Shown here: piece by piece, positions 14,258-14,466 of the stretch | How positions within the stretch are numbered: position 1 is the stretch's first letter | Layout of the letters: the number at the start of each line of letters is the position of its first letter | From: Bacillota bacterium | GTDB lineage: Bacteria > Bacillota > Clostridia > Lachnospirales > Lachnospiraceae | DNA: 14,466 nucleotides | Reading direction: 5' to 3' | NCBI GenBank assembly: GCA_023387635.1 | Contig: JAEWHU010000055.1 | Location: forward strand, 1 to 14,466 | The notes under the pieces: generated by a model | The model's database searches: none | What the model saw: the letters and a program-made list of their open reading frames with translations, nothing else | What the model was told of the DNA's origin: nothing | Program-made: the position numbers and the translations under genes

Positions 14258-14466
14258 ATGACAATTAATAAAACAGGAAAAATTGAAGTTGATATGGATT
14301 ATGAAATTATTTTTGGTAGGTATCTCAAATCCCTATTTGACTTTTGTTTTACAATAAGTGACTCTATATCATTAACGCAATCTCATAACATTGGTATGAC
14401 CAAGATAGAGTGTGAGGAAGCTAAAAAAGAAAAAATAATATATCAGAAACAGAGGGGGCATTCCAT
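14258..14466 (+). CDS. Start of an unidentified gene, cut by window end
   Basis: ATG 14258 opens a frame that stays open to the end of the window: 69 residues and two bases (MTINKTGKIEVDMDYEIIFG at the start). A weak GGTG lies seven bases upstream. The visible part has a helix-like block (YLKSLFDFCFTISDSISLTQ) and a charged segment (ECEEAKKEKIIYQKQRG). No motif is recognised, and the 3' end is missing. No promoter is clear. Confidence 0.5.
   Translation, partial: MTINKTGKIEVDMDYEIIFGRYLKSLFDFCFTISDSISLTQSHNIGMTKIECEEAKKEKIIYQKQRGHS

Overview
The window is AT-rich, low-GC Gram-positive DNA. Strong AGGAGG-type ribosome binding sites, TTGACA/TATAAT promoters, intrinsic terminators, CCA-less tRNA genes, an M3 oligoendopeptidase, a GPP34-domain protein and a two-Cys ArsC-like protein suggest a Clostridia member, probably Lachnospiraceae-like. 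The family placement is inference.

Layout. Bases 1-5564 hold three intact-looking genes on the plus strand: the 3' part of a divergent isoleucyl-tRNA synthetase, a class I SAM methyltransferase, and a PepF-like M3 oligoendopeptidase with its own promoter and terminator. Bases about 5600-8400 are a decay zone. It holds a frameshifted hypothetical gene, an IS110-family transposase remnant next to a hairpin-rich noncoding block, one intact orphan gene with a four-cysteine C-terminus, and an IS21 IstA remnant. Bases 8620-9710 hold a two-gene unit (three-helix membrane protein plus a 63-residue protein, ATGA overlap) closed by a bidirectional terminator that also serves a small convergent gene. 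Bases 10130-10728 hold another decayed gene.

Bases 10960-12200 are an RNA-gene cluster: two tandem initiator tRNA-fMet genes, each with its own near-perfect promoter and its own terminator, then an arsenate reductase-like gene, then tRNA-Pro(UGG) on the minus strand with a consensus promoter. The rest holds a heptamer repeat tract, a GPP34 gene whose well-placed Shine-Dalgarno points to ATA or ATT rather than ATG, a truncated MerR-like reading frame, an exported or membrane-anchored protein of unknown function, and the start of a gene cut by the window end.

Most genes look like independent housekeeping or accessory units rather than one pathway. I found no CRISPR array and no complete mobile element. 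The best candidates for something undescribed are the membrane protein/small protein pair, the orphan four-cysteine protein, and the duplicated initiator tRNA units; none has a proven function here.
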